Source: Thioalkalivibrio sp.
GTDB taxonomy: Bacteria; Pseudomonadota; Gammaproteobacteria; Ectothiorhodospirales; Ectothiorhodospiraceae
Direction of reading: 5' to 3'
NCBI GenBank assembly: GCA_003563455.1
Contig: PWRV01000311.1
Location: 1 to 27,212 of the forward strand
Length of the DNA stretch: 27,212 bases
In this document: piece by piece, positions 1 to 8,079 of the stretch
How the letters are laid out: the number at the start of each line of letters is the position of its first letter
Numbering within the stretch: the first letter of the stretch is position 1
Position numbers and translations under genes: made by a program
The notes under the pieces: model-generated
Told to the model about the DNA's origin: nothing
Databases searched by the model: none
Seen by the model: only the letters and a program-made list of their open reading frames with translations

Positions 1-180
1 CCAGTCACCGCTGCCGGACAGATCCAGCACCGTCCGCGCGGCGAAGCCGGCCGCGCGCGCCGCCGCACGCACCGCATCGGCGGCTTCGAGCGCCTGCAGC
101 GGTTCTTCGCCGAGGACCACGTAGACGGGTCGCAGGCCGCGTGCCAGCACAGCGTCCAGTTGCATTGGATCGAGCGGCAT
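1..180 (-). CDS. holA: DNA polymerase III subunit delta, N-terminal fragment (HolA)
   Basis: Delta subunit of the clamp-loader complex, which opens the beta sliding clamp and loads it on primed DNA. Only the first 60 codons are present; the gene runs off the left edge. The reading begins MPLDPMQLDAVLARGLRPVY, then VVLGEEPLQALEAADAVR, which matches the HolA start pattern (L-x-x-x-LRPVYVVLG-x-[DE]PL-x-x-x-E). The ATG is 8 nt downstream of the lptE stop, so it is the last visible gene of leuS-lptE-holA, the same order as in E. coli and Pseudomonas. The identification rests on the N-terminal motif plus this context; the C-terminal clamp-binding and collar regions cannot be seen. Confidence 0.88.
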   Translation of the reverse strand, partial: MPLDPMQLDAVLARGLRPVYVVLGEEPLQALEAADAVRAAARAAGFAARTVLDLSGSGDW

Positions 181-188
181 CGCCAACC

Positions 189-710
189 TCAGGGACCCGT
201 TTCCGCCGGCTGGCGGTCCCCCATCACTGCTTGCACGCGCAGCATGAGCATCCGCTGGAGGTCACGGTCCATCGCGCGGGCGAGCTCCTCTTCGCGGTCA
301 CTCCGGCTCAGCGCCGCCGAGGCATCGAAGACGTAAACCCGGCTCGCCCGCAGCGGCCCGAGCGGCAGCGGCTCGTCCGCGTCCGGCAGACGCAGCTCCG
401 CATCCAGCGTGCGGATCAGCTCGTACTCGCTGATTCGCGCAGCGCCGGTCACCGACAGGACCCGACGCCGCTCGCGCAAGGAAAGCACACGCAGCTCGGC
501 GGCATCGGGGGAGCGCGCCTCCAGCAACTCGACCCCGGCCGAGCGCAGCGTCCGCACCAGCGTAAGGTAAAAGGGGTCGCGCGCGCCCAGACCACCGATG
601 TAAAGCGGATCCAGTTCGGCCGGCCATTCGGGGGCGCCCCGCAACCGGAAGCCGCAGCCGGTCAACAGCAGCGCCGGGAGAGTCAGCAGCAGCCTCCGGC
701 GCGGGTTCAC
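189..710 (-). CDS. lptE: LPS-assembly lipoprotein LptE
   Basis: Outer-membrane lipoprotein that plugs the LptD barrel and helps insert lipopolysaccharide into the outer leaflet. The product is 173 aa. The N-terminus MNPRRRLLLTLPALLLTGC is a lipoprotein signal: basic n-region, hydrophobic core, lipobox LTGC with Cys19 as the lipidated residue, followed by GFRLRG, typical of LptE (RlpB). The start is GTG at 708-710. It overlaps the leuS stop as GTGA, so translation is probably coupled to leuS. An in-frame reading extends much farther upstream but lies wholly antisense-frame within leuS and lacks family similarity, so I start at the signal peptide. Identification is strong from lipobox, length and leuS-lptE-holA context. 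Confidence 0.9.
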   Translation of the reverse strand: MNPRRRLLLTLPALLLTGCGFRLRGAPEWPAELDPLYIGGLGARDPFYLTLVRTLRSAGVELLEARSPDAAELRVLSLRERRRVLSVTGAARISEYELIRTLDAELRLPDADEPLPLGPLRASRVYVFDASAALSRSDREEELARAMDRDLQRMLMLRVQAVMGDRQPAETGP

Positions 711-3298
711 GAAGTCTTCGCCACCAGGTTCACCAGACGCCCTGGCACCACGATCACCTTGACCACCTGCGCGCCCGCGAGATGCCGCTGCACGTTTGGA
801 TCCGCCTGCGCGGCCGCCTCGACCGACTCGCGCGACGCGTCCGCCGGGACCTGGATCTGGGCGCGCAGCTTGCCGTTCACCTGCACCGCCAGCGTGATCT
901 CTTCGGCCACGAGAGCGGCCGTGTCCACCGCAGGCCAGGCCGCGTCGGCGACCAGGCCGCGGTGCCCGAGGGACTCCCACAGCGTCTGACAGATGTGCGG
1001 CACGATCGGGGCCAGCATCAGCACCAGATCGGTCAGGCACTCCCGGCGCAGGGCGGCGGATTCGGGTTCCTGCGGAGACAGGCGGGACACCTCGTTGAGC
1101 AGTTCCATGCACGCCGCGATCGCGGTGTTGAAAGTCTGGCGGCGACCGACGTCGTCGGTGACCTTCGCGATCGTCTCGTGCAGCTTGCGGCGCAGCCCGC
1201 GGCCGGCGTCGCCGAGCCGGGCCGGATCCGCGCGCATCGGCGTGGACCGGGTGCAACGGCACTCGAAGACCTGCCGCCAGAGGCGTTTCAGAAACCGATG
1301 CGCACCTTCGACCCCGGAATCCGACCACTCCAGCGACAGGTCCGGAGGCGCCGCGAACATCGTGAACAGCCGGGCGGTATCCGCACCGTAGCGTTCGATC
1401 AGGGCCTGCGGGTCGACGCCGTTGTTCTTCGACTTGGACATCTTTTCCAGGCCGCCGGGCCGTACCGGTGCGCCGGTCTCTCGCTCTTTGGCCTCGATGC
1501 TGCCGTCCTCGGCGCGGCTGACCTCGACCGCGGCCGGATTGATCCAGTCGCGCCCGCCGTCGGCGCGCTCGCGGTAGAAGGTCGGTGCAATCACCATGCC
1601 CTGAGTGAGCAGGCGGGTGAAGGGCTCGTCGCTTTGCAGCAGGCCCTCGTCGCGCAGCAATTTGTGAAAGAAGCGAGCGTACAGCAGATGCAGGACCGCG
1701 TGCTCCACCCCGCCCACGTACTGGTCGACCGGAAGCCAGTGGTCGGCGCGCGAATCGAGCATCGCCTGCCGGTTGTCGGCCGAACAGTAACGCGCGTAGT
1801 ACCAGGAGGACTCGAAGAAGGTGTCGAAGGTATCCGTCTCCCGCCGTGCGGGACCGCCGCACTCCGGGCAGACCGCCTCGTAGAACACCGGCATTCGCAC
1901 CAGCGGCGAACCGGAACCGTCCGGGACCACGTCCTCGGGAAGCACCACCGGCAGTTCCGACTCGGGCACCGGCACCACCCCACAGCGCTCACAGTGGATC
2001 ACCGGGATCGGACATCCCCAGTAGCGCTGGCGCGAGATGCCCCAGTCGCGCAGGCGATAGTTGCGGCGGCGCCGTCCCAGATCGCGCGCTTCCAGGGCCT
2101 CTGCGATCGCGCCGAAGGCTTCCTCCGAGCTCAGGCCGTCGAAGGTGCCCGATGCCCTCAGCCGTCCGTAACCGGTAAAGGCCTCGGCCTCGATGTCCCA
2201 GTCACTGTCATCCGCCGGTTCGATCACCTGCCGGATCGGCAGTCCGTACTGCCGGGCGAAGGCGTGGTCGCGTTCGTCGTGCGCCGGGACCGCCATCACT
2301 GCGCCGGTGCCATATTCCATCAGCACGAAATTGGCGACCCACACCGGAACCGCCTCGCCGCTGAGCGGGTGCGTCACGTCGATGCCCAGTGGGCGGCCGC
2401 GCTTCTCCATGGTCGCCAGATCCGCTTCGGCAACCCCGCGCCGGCGGCAGTCATCCACGAAGGCGGCGAGCTCCGGATCCATCCGGGCCAGCCGGGTTAC
2501 CCAGGGGTGTTCGGGCGCCAGCGCCACATAGGTGACCCCCATCAGGGTATCCGGCCGCGTGGTGTACACGGTCAGAGCCTCGCCCGTCGTGCCGACGAAG
2601 TCGAGCTCCACGCCCTCGGAGCGACCGATCCAGTTGCGCTGCATCGACCGCACCTGATCGGGCCAGCCGTCCAGACCGTCCAGCGACTCGAGCAGCTCGT
2701 CGGCGTAATCGGTGATGCGCAGGAACCACTGCGGCATCTCGCGCCGCTCCACCACTGCGCCGGAGCGCCATCCGCGACCGTCGATCACCTGCTCGTTGGC
2801 CAGCACGGTCTGGTCCACCGGGTCCCAGTTCACCGTGGCCAGCTTGCGATAGACGAGGCCCTTCTTCAGCAGTCGGACGAACAGCCACTGTTCCCAGCGG
2901 TAATATTCCGGGTCGCAGGTGGCAAGTTCCCGGCTCCAGTCGTAGGCGAAACCCAGGCGCTTGAGCTGGATGCGCATCTGCTCGATATTCTGGCGTGTCC
3001 AGCGCGCCGGGGGGACGCCGTTCGCGATGGCCGCATTCCCCGCCGGGAGGCCGAAGGCATCCCAGCCCATCGGCTGCAGCACGCTGCGGCCCTGCATCCG
3101 CTGGAAACGCGCGATGACGTCGCCGATGGTGTAGTTGCGCACGTGGCCCATGTGCAGCTTCCCCGAGGGATAGGGAAACATCGACAGGCAGTAGAAGGGG
3201 GCTCCTTCGGCATCCTCCCGGGCCTCGAAGCAGCGGCCCTGCTCCCAGCGTTCCTGTACGGAGGTCTCGACCGCGACTGGATCGTAGCTTTCCTGCAT
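707..3298 (-). CDS. leuS: leucyl-tRNA synthetase
   Basis: Class I aminoacyl-tRNA synthetase that charges tRNA-Leu with leucine in the cytoplasm. The 863-aa length matches the E. coli enzyme (860). The class I HIGH motif is HMGH at residues 49-52. The KMSKS loop is at 619-623. Between them lies the CP1 editing domain with TTRPDT at 246-251 and the HDERD segment at 340-344, which carries the conserved editing Asp. Cys pairs (CERC, CPEC) around 436-480 form the zinc-binding insertion, and FDTFFESSWYY is the conserved segment near 491-501. The ATG at 3296-3298 has only a weak ribosome-binding site. The gene is divergent from ybeL and leads lptE and holA. Nothing essential appears to be missing. 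Confidence 0.98.
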   Translation of the reverse strand: MQESYDPVAVETSVQERWEQGRCFEAREDAEGAPFYCLSMFPYPSGKLHMGHVRNYTIGDVIARFQRMQGRSVLQPMGWDAFGLPAGNAAIANGVPPARWTRQNIEQMRIQLKRLGFAYDWSRELATCDPEYYRWEQWLFVRLLKKGLVYRKLATVNWDPVDQTVLANEQVIDGRGWRSGAVVERREMPQWFLRITDYADELLESLDGLDGWPDQVRSMQRNWIGRSEGVELDFVGTTGEALTVYTTRPDTLMGVTYVALAPEHPWVTRLARMDPELAAFVDDCRRRGVAEADLATMEKRGRPLGIDVTHPLSGEAVPVWVANFVLMEYGTGAVMAVPAHDERDHAFARQYGLPIRQVIEPADDSDWDIEAEAFTGYGRLRASGTFDGLSSEEAFGAIAEALEARDLGRRRRNYRLRDWGISRQRYWGCPIPVIHCERCGVVPVPESELPVVLPEDVVPDGSGSPLVRMPVFYEAVCPECGGPARRETDTFDTFFESSWYYARYCSADNRQAMLDSRADHWLPVDQYVGGVEHAVLHLLYARFFHKLLRDEGLLQSDEPFTRLLTQGMVIAPTFYRERADGGRDWINPAAVEVSRAEDGSIEAKERETGAPVRPGGLEKMSKSKNNGVDPQALIERYGADTARLFTMFAAPPDLSLEWSDSGVEGAHRFLKRLWRQVFECRCTRSTPMRADPARLGDAGRGLRRKLHETIAKVTDDVGRRQTFNTAIAACMELLNEVSRLSPQEPESAALRRECLTDLVLMLAPIVPHICQTLWESLGHRGLVADAAWPAVDTAALVAEEITLAVQVNGKLRAQIQVPADASRESVEAAAQADPNVQRHLAGAQVVKVIVVPGRLVNLVAKTS

Positions 3299-3330
3299 CG
3301 AAGGGGCGTCCCGGGTGGAATCAAACCAGC

Positions 3331-3360
3331 AGAATACCAGTCGCGAACCGCAGCCACCAA
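3331..3360 (-). promoter_or_regulatory. candidate sigma70 promoter of leuS-lptE-holA
   Basis: Reading the minus strand, TTGGTG (3355-3360) is followed after 18 nt by TATTCT (3331-3336). TATTCT is preceded by TG plus one base, an extended -10 arrangement. The -35 box matches 3 of 6 and the -10 box 4 of 6 consensus bases. It would give a leader of roughly 25-30 nt before the leuS ATG. This is an inference from motif matching only. Confidence 0.4.
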
Positions 3361-3444
3361 GCCGGATGCGGCGTGTCGCGAAGGCGGCGCAAAGACGTTC
3401 CGACGTGCTAAGTTAGGCGGAGGAACCGCCAAGGAGAAGAAGCG

Positions 3445-3981
3445 ATGAGCGAGAATGGCAACCCGCAGGACGATCGCCTTGAGAACGCCTACCGGGAGAT
3501 GCTGGAACGGGTGGCCGAGGATCTCGAGGGTGCCTCGGATCGCAGCAGCATCGCGCTGAACGAGATCCTCGAGAACGCGCGCAAACGGGTCGCCGAGGCG
3601 GAGCACCTCTCGAAGGAGGAGACCGAAACGGTCATGGAGTACGTCCGCCGGGATCTGCACGATCTCGGTGCCTTTCTGGAATCCAGCGAATCGGACTGGC
3701 GAAGCTGGCTGCGCATCGACCTCGCACTGATCGAGGCCGGCCTGCTGAACGCACTCGGAACGGTCGCGGACCGGACCAAGCTGGAGCTTGCCGCGCTGGC
3801 GGAACGCGCCTACCGGGTCGGAGAGTGGCACACCGGAGAGATCACCGGACCCGGCGAACTGACCTGCCTGCAATGCGGCGGCACCACGCACCTGTCCCGG
3901 GTGGGCCGGATCCCGCCCTGCCCGCATTGCCGAAACACCACCTTCCACCGGGGTGGGCCCGCACCAGAGGGTTCCGAGTAG
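3445..3981 (+). CDS. ybeL: zinc-ribbon protein of the YbeL family (DUF1451)
   Basis: A 178-aa cytoplasmic protein of unknown biochemical role. The first ~130 residues are acidic and helical (possible coiled coil), and the end carries a zinc ribbon with CLQC at 141-144 and CPHC at 159-162. This domain order and size match the YbeL/DUF1451 family. The ATG at 3445 has a good Shine-Dalgarno AAGGAG at 3431-3436. It sits divergent to leuS, the same relation as E. coli ybeL and leuS, and runs convergent to lnt with 38 nt between stops. No clear terminator separates the two. The family call is firm; function is unknown and I do not assign one. Confidence 0.9.
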   Translation: MSENGNPQDDRLENAYREMLERVAEDLEGASDRSSIALNEILENARKRVAEAEHLSKEETETVMEYVRRDLHDLGAFLESSESDWRSWLRIDLALIEAGLLNALGTVADRTKLELAALAERAYRVGEWHTGEITGPGELTCLQCGGTTHLSRVGRIPPCPHCRNTTFHRGGPAPEGSE

Positions 3982-4019
3982 TGTCCTGACAAACCCGGGT
4001 CATACGGAAACTTCGGTGA

Positions 4020-5543
4020 CTATGGAGCCACGCGGCGCGAACGCAGTGCCGGCAGCAGCAGCGCGAGGGCGATCGCCACTGCCAGCCATGGTCCGAATAG
4101 CCCCGCCGGCGTCCGGCCCTCCATGGGCTGAACCTCGCCACGCAGTACCTCGCGCGTGAACAGGCCGGCACGGGCGGTGAACCGCCCGTCGGCATCGATC
4201 AGCGCCGAGACCCCGGTATTGGTCGACCGGATCATCGGCCGCCCCATTTCCAGCGCCCGCACCCGCGCGATCTGCAGGTGCTGGTGCGGTGCCAGCGTCG
4301 CACCGAACCACGCGTCGTTACTCACGTTCAGCAGGAACCCCGCCTCCGGCAGCGCGGTGCGCAGGCGGCGGGCGTAGGCCGCCTCGTAGCAGATGGACAG
4401 ACCCGCAGCCTGGCCGGCCATTTCCATCAGCCCGCGACCGGTGCCTGGTGCCAGATCGGACATCGGGATATCCAGCAGCCGGTGCAGCCAGGCCAGGCGC
4501 TCGCGCAGCGGAAGGTATTCGCCAAAGGGCACGAGCTGGCGCTTGTCGTAGGTCGCGCCGCTGGTGACGTGACGGATGCTGTTGTACATCGAGCGATCGA
4601 CCGGATCGTACTCGAAGAGGCCGGTCACCAGTTCGGTGCCCGCGTCCTCCAGCCACGCGGCGAATGGTTCCAGCACCGGGTACACCTCGAAGTAGAACGC
4701 GGGGATCGCGGTCTCGGGCCAGACCAGCAGGTCGACCCCCGCAGCCTCCTCGCTCATTCCGGTATACAGGTCGAGCGCGTGCTGCACGCCGTCCTCTTCC
4801 CATTTCCGGGCCTGCTCGATATTGCCCTGCACCATCGCGACGGTAATCGGTTCCCCGGAGGCGCGCACCCACTGAAAGGGCATCGCAACCAGCGACGCGA
4901 CCAGCAACGGCACCAGCAGCAGCGCGGCGCCGATGAATCGGCCGGCGGTCAGCAGCACGAGGGCGGCGGCCAGCAACGCCACCAGAAGCCCGGCGCCCGC
5001 CTCCCCGGCCACGGGCAGCCAGAACCGTGCCGGCGTGTCCAGCAGCACGTGTCCCGTCAGCAGCCACGGAAAACCGGAGAGCAGCCAGCCGCGCAGGAGC
5101 TCCAGCAGCACGAAGCCGGCGGCCAGCGCCAGCACCCAGGACACCAGCGGCGCCCTGCCCAGAAAGCGCGAGACCGCCCAGCCGAGAACGGCCGGGAAGA
5201 GTGCGAGGTAGAGCACGAACAGTGTCGTGATCAGCGTCGCAAGCAGCCAGGGTGCCTGTCCGAAGATCAGCAGGCTGTTGAAGACCCAGCTGACGCCGAA
5301 ACCGAACAGGCCCAGACCAAAGGCGAAACCATGGCGGAATGCGATCCCCGGCGGCGCGCCCCGCAGCACGGCGAACCACAGCGCGAGGCCAACCGGGGCC
5401 AGCAGGGAGAGGTCGAAGGGCGCGAAGGCCAGGACCACGACCGCGCCGGACAGCAGCGAAACCACCGTCGCCGGCCACCCGGACAGCGGCCGGCCCGAAA
5501 GCCAGAGCAATGCCCCCGGCGCCGCCACCCCCGTGTTCGTCAT
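4020..5543 (-). CDS. lnt: apolipoprotein N-acyltransferase
   Basis: Inner-membrane enzyme that adds the third acyl chain to the N-terminal Cys of lipoproteins, so it completes maturation of lipoproteins such as LptE encoded nearby. The product is 507 aa. It has about six to seven hydrophobic N-terminal segments (residues ~25-225), a periplasmic nitrilase-type domain (~230-480) and a final membrane helix (~485-500). The catalytic triad is visible: Glu277 in WPETAIP, Lys334 in YDKRQLVPFGEY and Cys385 in SICYEAAY, corresponding to E. coli E267, K335 and C387. The ATG at 5541-5543 follows the corC stop by 9 nt, giving the usual ybeZ-ybeY-corC-lnt order. Confidence 0.97.
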   Translation of the reverse strand: MTNTGVAAPGALLWLSGRPLSGWPATVVSLLSGAVVVLAFAPFDLSLLAPVGLALWFAVLRGAPPGIAFRHGFAFGLGLFGFGVSWVFNSLLIFGQAPWLLATLITTLFVLYLALFPAVLGWAVSRFLGRAPLVSWVLALAAGFVLLELLRGWLLSGFPWLLTGHVLLDTPARFWLPVAGEAGAGLLVALLAAALVLLTAGRFIGAALLLVPLLVASLVAMPFQWVRASGEPITVAMVQGNIEQARKWEEDGVQHALDLYTGMSEEAAGVDLLVWPETAIPAFYFEVYPVLEPFAAWLEDAGTELVTGLFEYDPVDRSMYNSIRHVTSGATYDKRQLVPFGEYLPLRERLAWLHRLLDIPMSDLAPGTGRGLMEMAGQAAGLSICYEAAYARRLRTALPEAGFLLNVSNDAWFGATLAPHQHLQIARVRALEMGRPMIRSTNTGVSALIDADGRFTARAGLFTREVLRGEVQPMEGRTPAGLFGPWLAVAIALALLLPALRSRRVAP

Positions 5544-5552
5544 GCGGGCAAC

Positions 5553-6431
5553 TCAGGAGCCCGCCGGATCGGCAGGCGGGGCGGGTTCGGCCACACGGCG
5601 CATCTCCACCAGGTGCAGGCGCCGGTTGTCGGCGCGCAGCACCCTGAACTCCATACCGTCGACGGAGACGCTCTCGCCGCGTCGGGGCACGTGTCCGAAT
5701 CGCGAGAGCAGCAGGCCGCCGATGGTATCGAAATCTTCCTCGCTGAAATCCGTCCGGAAGAAGGCGTTGAATTCCTCGATCGGGGTGAGCGCCTTGATCG
5801 TGTAACGCTCGCCCGGATGTTGCAGGATCTGGGTCAGGTAGTCGTCGACGTCGTGCTCGTCCTCGATCTCGCCGACGATCTGCTCAAGCACGTCCTCGAT
5901 GGTCACCAGGCCCGCAACCCCGCCGTATTCATCGACGACGATGGCCATGTGATTGCGGCTCAGCCGAAATTCCTTCAGCAATACATTCAGCCGCTTGCTC
6001 TCGGGCACGAAAACCGCCGGCCGCAGGATCTCCTGCATGTCGAAGGCCTCGCCGCTGGCATCGGGAAAAAACCGTAGCAGGTCCTTCGCGAGCAGAATCC
6101 CGACCACCTCGTCACGGCTGTCGACGATCACCGGGAGGCGTGAATGCGCCGAGGCCACCACGTCGGGAACGATCTCCGGCAGGTCCGCTTCCCGGCGCAC
6201 AACCTCCATCTGCGCCCGCGGCACCATGATGTCGCGCACCTGCATATCGGCGACGTTCAGCACGCCCTCGAGCATGGCGAGCGCCTCCGGGTCGATCAGA
6301 TCGCGCGTCTGCGCGGTCCGCAGCTGCTCGACCAACTGCACGCGATCGCGCGGCTCGCTGGACAGCATCGCACCCAGGCGATCCAGCAGCCCGCGCAGCG
6401 CGGGTCCGTCGGGGCGTCCGGATTCAGCCAT
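5553..6431 (-). CDS. corC: CBS-domain protein CorC/YbeX
   Basis: Cytoplasmic CBS-pair protein named for magnesium/cobalt efflux in enterics and also linked to ribosome function. The precise role is debated. With the start at 6429-6431 the product is 292 aa, the same length as E. coli CorC. Layout: N-terminal helical lead (1-60, containing DLIDPEALAMLEGVLNVAD and RDIMVPR), CBS1 (~66-125), CBS2 (~131-188, with HMAIVVDEYGG) and a CorC_HlyC transporter-associated domain (~205-280, with DTIGGLL). An in-frame ATG 26 codons upstream (6507-6509) exists, but those residues are Pro/Gly-rich and absent from the family. The gene is separated from ybeY by an unusual 222-nt spacer. Confidence 0.93.
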   Translation of the reverse strand: MAESGRPDGPALRGLLDRLGAMLSSEPRDRVQLVEQLRTAQTRDLIDPEALAMLEGVLNVADMQVRDIMVPRAQMEVVRREADLPEIVPDVVASAHSRLPVIVDSRDEVVGILLAKDLLRFFPDASGEAFDMQEILRPAVFVPESKRLNVLLKEFRLSRNHMAIVVDEYGGVAGLVTIEDVLEQIVGEIEDEHDVDDYLTQILQHPGERYTIKALTPIEEFNAFFRTDFSEEDFDTIGGLLLSRFGHVPRRGESVSVDGMEFRVLRADNRRLHLVEMRRVAEPAPPADPAGS

Positions 6432-6653
6432 CGGCGCCTGCCGCAAGCATGCGGAACTGCCGGGCGGTTCGCCCGTCCCGCTGTATCCCGGCGCGTGCCT
6501 CCCGGTCACGACCGGCAGCCGCCAAGGTTACCCGAGGAGACGCTCCGTATCCCCGCGATCCCGGTGCGGGATGGCACGCGAGGGAAAAGCTCGGGTGCGA
6601 CCCCGACGCCGACACGCGGCACCGGAGACCGCTCCTGCGGATTGCAGCCATGT
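6432..6653. other. 222-nt hairpin-rich spacer between ybeY and corC
   Basis: No coding sequence that I can support. It holds three short perfect hairpins: CGGGCG/CGCCCG at 6461-6475 (3-nt loop), CCGGT/ACCGG at 6502-6515 (4-nt loop) and ATCCCG/CGGGAT at 6558-6572 (3-nt loop), plus a REP-like element at 6615-6640. None is followed by a T-run on the minus strand, so these are not obvious intrinsic terminators. No clear promoter is visible. In such GC-rich DNA some hairpins arise by chance. Confidence 0.5.
6615..6640 (-). repeat. degenerate REP-like element, copy 1
   Basis: Minus strand reads CCGCAGGAGCGG (6629-6640), then 9 nt, then CCGCG (6615-6619). The same 12-base core followed by CCGCG after 7 nt occurs at 14849-14872. 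The half-palindrome is less perfect here. Related GCAGGAGCGGC-type dispersed repeats are known in Pseudomonas and Xanthomonas relatives. The call rests on the shared core. Confidence 0.45.
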
Positions 6654-7112
6654 TCAGGTTATCTCCGCGTACGGATCCGGATAGCCTAACCCGCCCAGTA
6701 TTTGCCGCTCAATTGACTCCATGGCCTCCGCCTCTTCCGGCAGCTGGTGATCCAGTCCCTGCAGGTGCAGCATCCCGTGCACCACCATGTGTGCGAAGTG
6801 CGCCCGGAGATCCTTGCCCTGCGCTTCAGCCTCCTCGGCCAGCACCGGGGCGCAGAGCACGATGTCCCCGAGCACCACGGGCATCTCCGGCACCTTTGCC
6901 TCCGGTGGCGCCGGAAAGGACAGCACGTTGGTCGGATGGTCCCGACCACGGAAGTCCCGGTTCAGCCGCAGGCCCTCCTGCCTGTCCGCGACCCTCAGGA
7001 CCACCTGAGCGGCGCCGCCCTCACGCCACGCCGCGCGCGCCGCCCGGTGCAGGGTCGCGGGCGCCGGCCAGCCGGCGCGCGGCAGCCCGTACTGCACTTG
7101 GACCTCAAGCAT
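6654..7112 (-). CDS. ybeY: rRNA maturation endoribonuclease YbeY
   Basis: Zinc-dependent endoribonuclease of the UPF0054 family, acting in 16S rRNA 3'-end maturation and 70S quality control. The product is 152 aa from the ATG at 7110-7112. The diagnostic metal site H-x3-H-x5-H is seen as HGMLHLQGLDH, with His112, His116 and His122. The conserved substrate-side region NRDFRGRDHPTNVLSF is at 51-66. A longer in-frame reading to 7229 adds 39 residues unlike the family and lies inside ybeZ, so I reject it. The start overlaps the ybeZ stop by 8 nt, which suggests translational coupling. The ybeZ-ybeY pairing is widely conserved. Confidence 0.96.
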   Translation of the reverse strand: MLEVQVQYGLPRAGWPAPATLHRAARAAWREGGAAQVVLRVADRQEGLRLNRDFRGRDHPTNVLSFPAPPEAKVPEMPVVLGDIVLCAPVLAEEAEAQGKDLRAHFAHMVVHGMLHLQGLDHQLPEEAEAMESIERQILGGLGYPDPYAEIT

Positions 7113-8079
7113 CGTCCTCGCGGCCGCCGGCGCCGCCGTGGGCCGCATAGGCCTCGACGATGCGCTGCACCAGCGGGTGCCGCACCACGTCCTCCGCCTG
7201 GAAGCGGGTGATGCCCACGCCCTCGACACCCTCCAGGATCCGCGCCGCGTGGCGCAGGCCGGAGAGCTGTCCGCGCGGGAGGTCGATCTGGGTCACGTCC
7301 CCGTTAACCACCGCGGTGGAACCGAAGCCGATCCGTGTCAGGAACATCTTCATCTGTTCAACGGTGGTGTTCTGTGCCTCGTCGAGGATGATGAAGGCCT
7401 CGTTCAGGGTCCGTCCGCGCATGTAGGCCAGTGGCGCGACCTCGATCACCTGGCGTTCCATCAGACGCGCAACGTGATCGAAGCCGAGCAGTTCGTACAA
7501 TGCGTCGTACATCGGCCGCAGGTAGGGATCGATCTTCTGCGCAAGGTCGCCGGGCAGGAAACCCAGACGCTCCCCCGCCTCCACCGCCGGTCGAACGAGC
7601 ACCAGGCGCCGGACGCGATCCTGTTCGAGGGCCGCAACCGCCGCGGCGACTGCAAGGTAGGTTTTTCCGGTGCCAGCCGGGCCGATGCCGAAGCTCAGGT
7701 CGTAGCGGGCAATCGCGGAGAGGTAGCGGACCTGACGCGGGCCGCGGCCCCGGATCACCGCCTTGCGCAGCCTCAATACCGGCTCCGGCGGTTCCTCGCC
7801 GGGCAGATCGGCCAGGTGGGCGGCCTGCAGCGCGGTGTGAACCTGTTCCAGGCTCAACGGTTCCTCCAGCGCCATCGCGTGCAGTTCCCGGATCAGCGAC
7901 TCGGCGGCCGGCACCGCGGACTCCGGTCCCGTGACGTTGAAGCGCGCGCCGCGGTTGTGCACGTGCACACCCAGACGCGACTCGATCAGCCGGAGGTGGG
8001 CGTCGAGTGGCCCGCACAGGCGCGCGAGCGTCTCCTGATCCCCCGGCTCCAGCGTGAAGTCAGTTCGATTCTGTGGCAT
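7105..8079 (-). CDS. ybeZ: PhoH-like ATPase YbeZ
   Basis: Cytoplasmic PhoH-family P-loop protein, partner of the RNase YbeY; likely an RNA-related NTPase. The product is 324 aa from the ATG at 8077-8079. An N-terminal KH-like region (~1-85) is followed by the PhoH domain. Walker A is GPAGTGKT at 133-140. Walker B is FIILDEAQN with Asp233 and Glu234. NGDVTQIDLP is the conserved sensor-like segment. Additional in-frame starts to 8130 lie deeper inside miaB and add residues not seen in homologs. The chosen start overlaps the miaB 3' end by 20 nt; the stop overlaps ybeY by 8 nt. Confidence 0.95.
   Translation of the reverse strand: MPQNRTDFTLEPGDQETLARLCGPLDAHLRLIESRLGVHVHNRGARFNVTGPESAVPAAESLIRELHAMALEEPLSLEQVHTALQAAHLADLPGEEPPEPVLRLRKAVIRGRGPRQVRYLSAIARYDLSFGIGPAGTGKTYLAVAAAVAALEQDRVRRLVLVRPAVEAGERLGFLPGDLAQKIDPYLRPMYDALYELLGFDHVARLMERQVIEVAPLAYMRGRTLNEAFIILDEAQNTTVEQMKMFLTRIGFGSTAVVNGDVTQIDLPRGQLSGLRHAARILEGVEGVGITRFQAEDVVRHPLVQRIVEAYAAHGGAGGREDDA

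Noticed and set aside
782..3448. Very long plus-strand open frame (888 codons) opposite leuS
   Set aside because: It lies antisense to a complete leuS with all motifs, is rich in His/Arg/Gly/Gln as expected of a GC-biased shadow frame, and has no domain I recognise.
3982..4019. Possible terminator between convergent ybeL and lnt
   Set aside because: Only a 4-bp TGAC/GTCA match with an 8-nt loop and no T-run; not enough for an intrinsic terminator.
4278..6077. 599-codon plus-strand open frame opposite lnt and corC
   Set aside because: Gln/Arg/Gly/His-rich shadow of two well-identified genes, spanning their junction; no family resemblance.
6461..6475. GGTTCG-containing hairpin considered as a tRNA T-arm remnant
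   Set aside because: No acceptor, D or anticodon arm around it; a simple GC palindrome.
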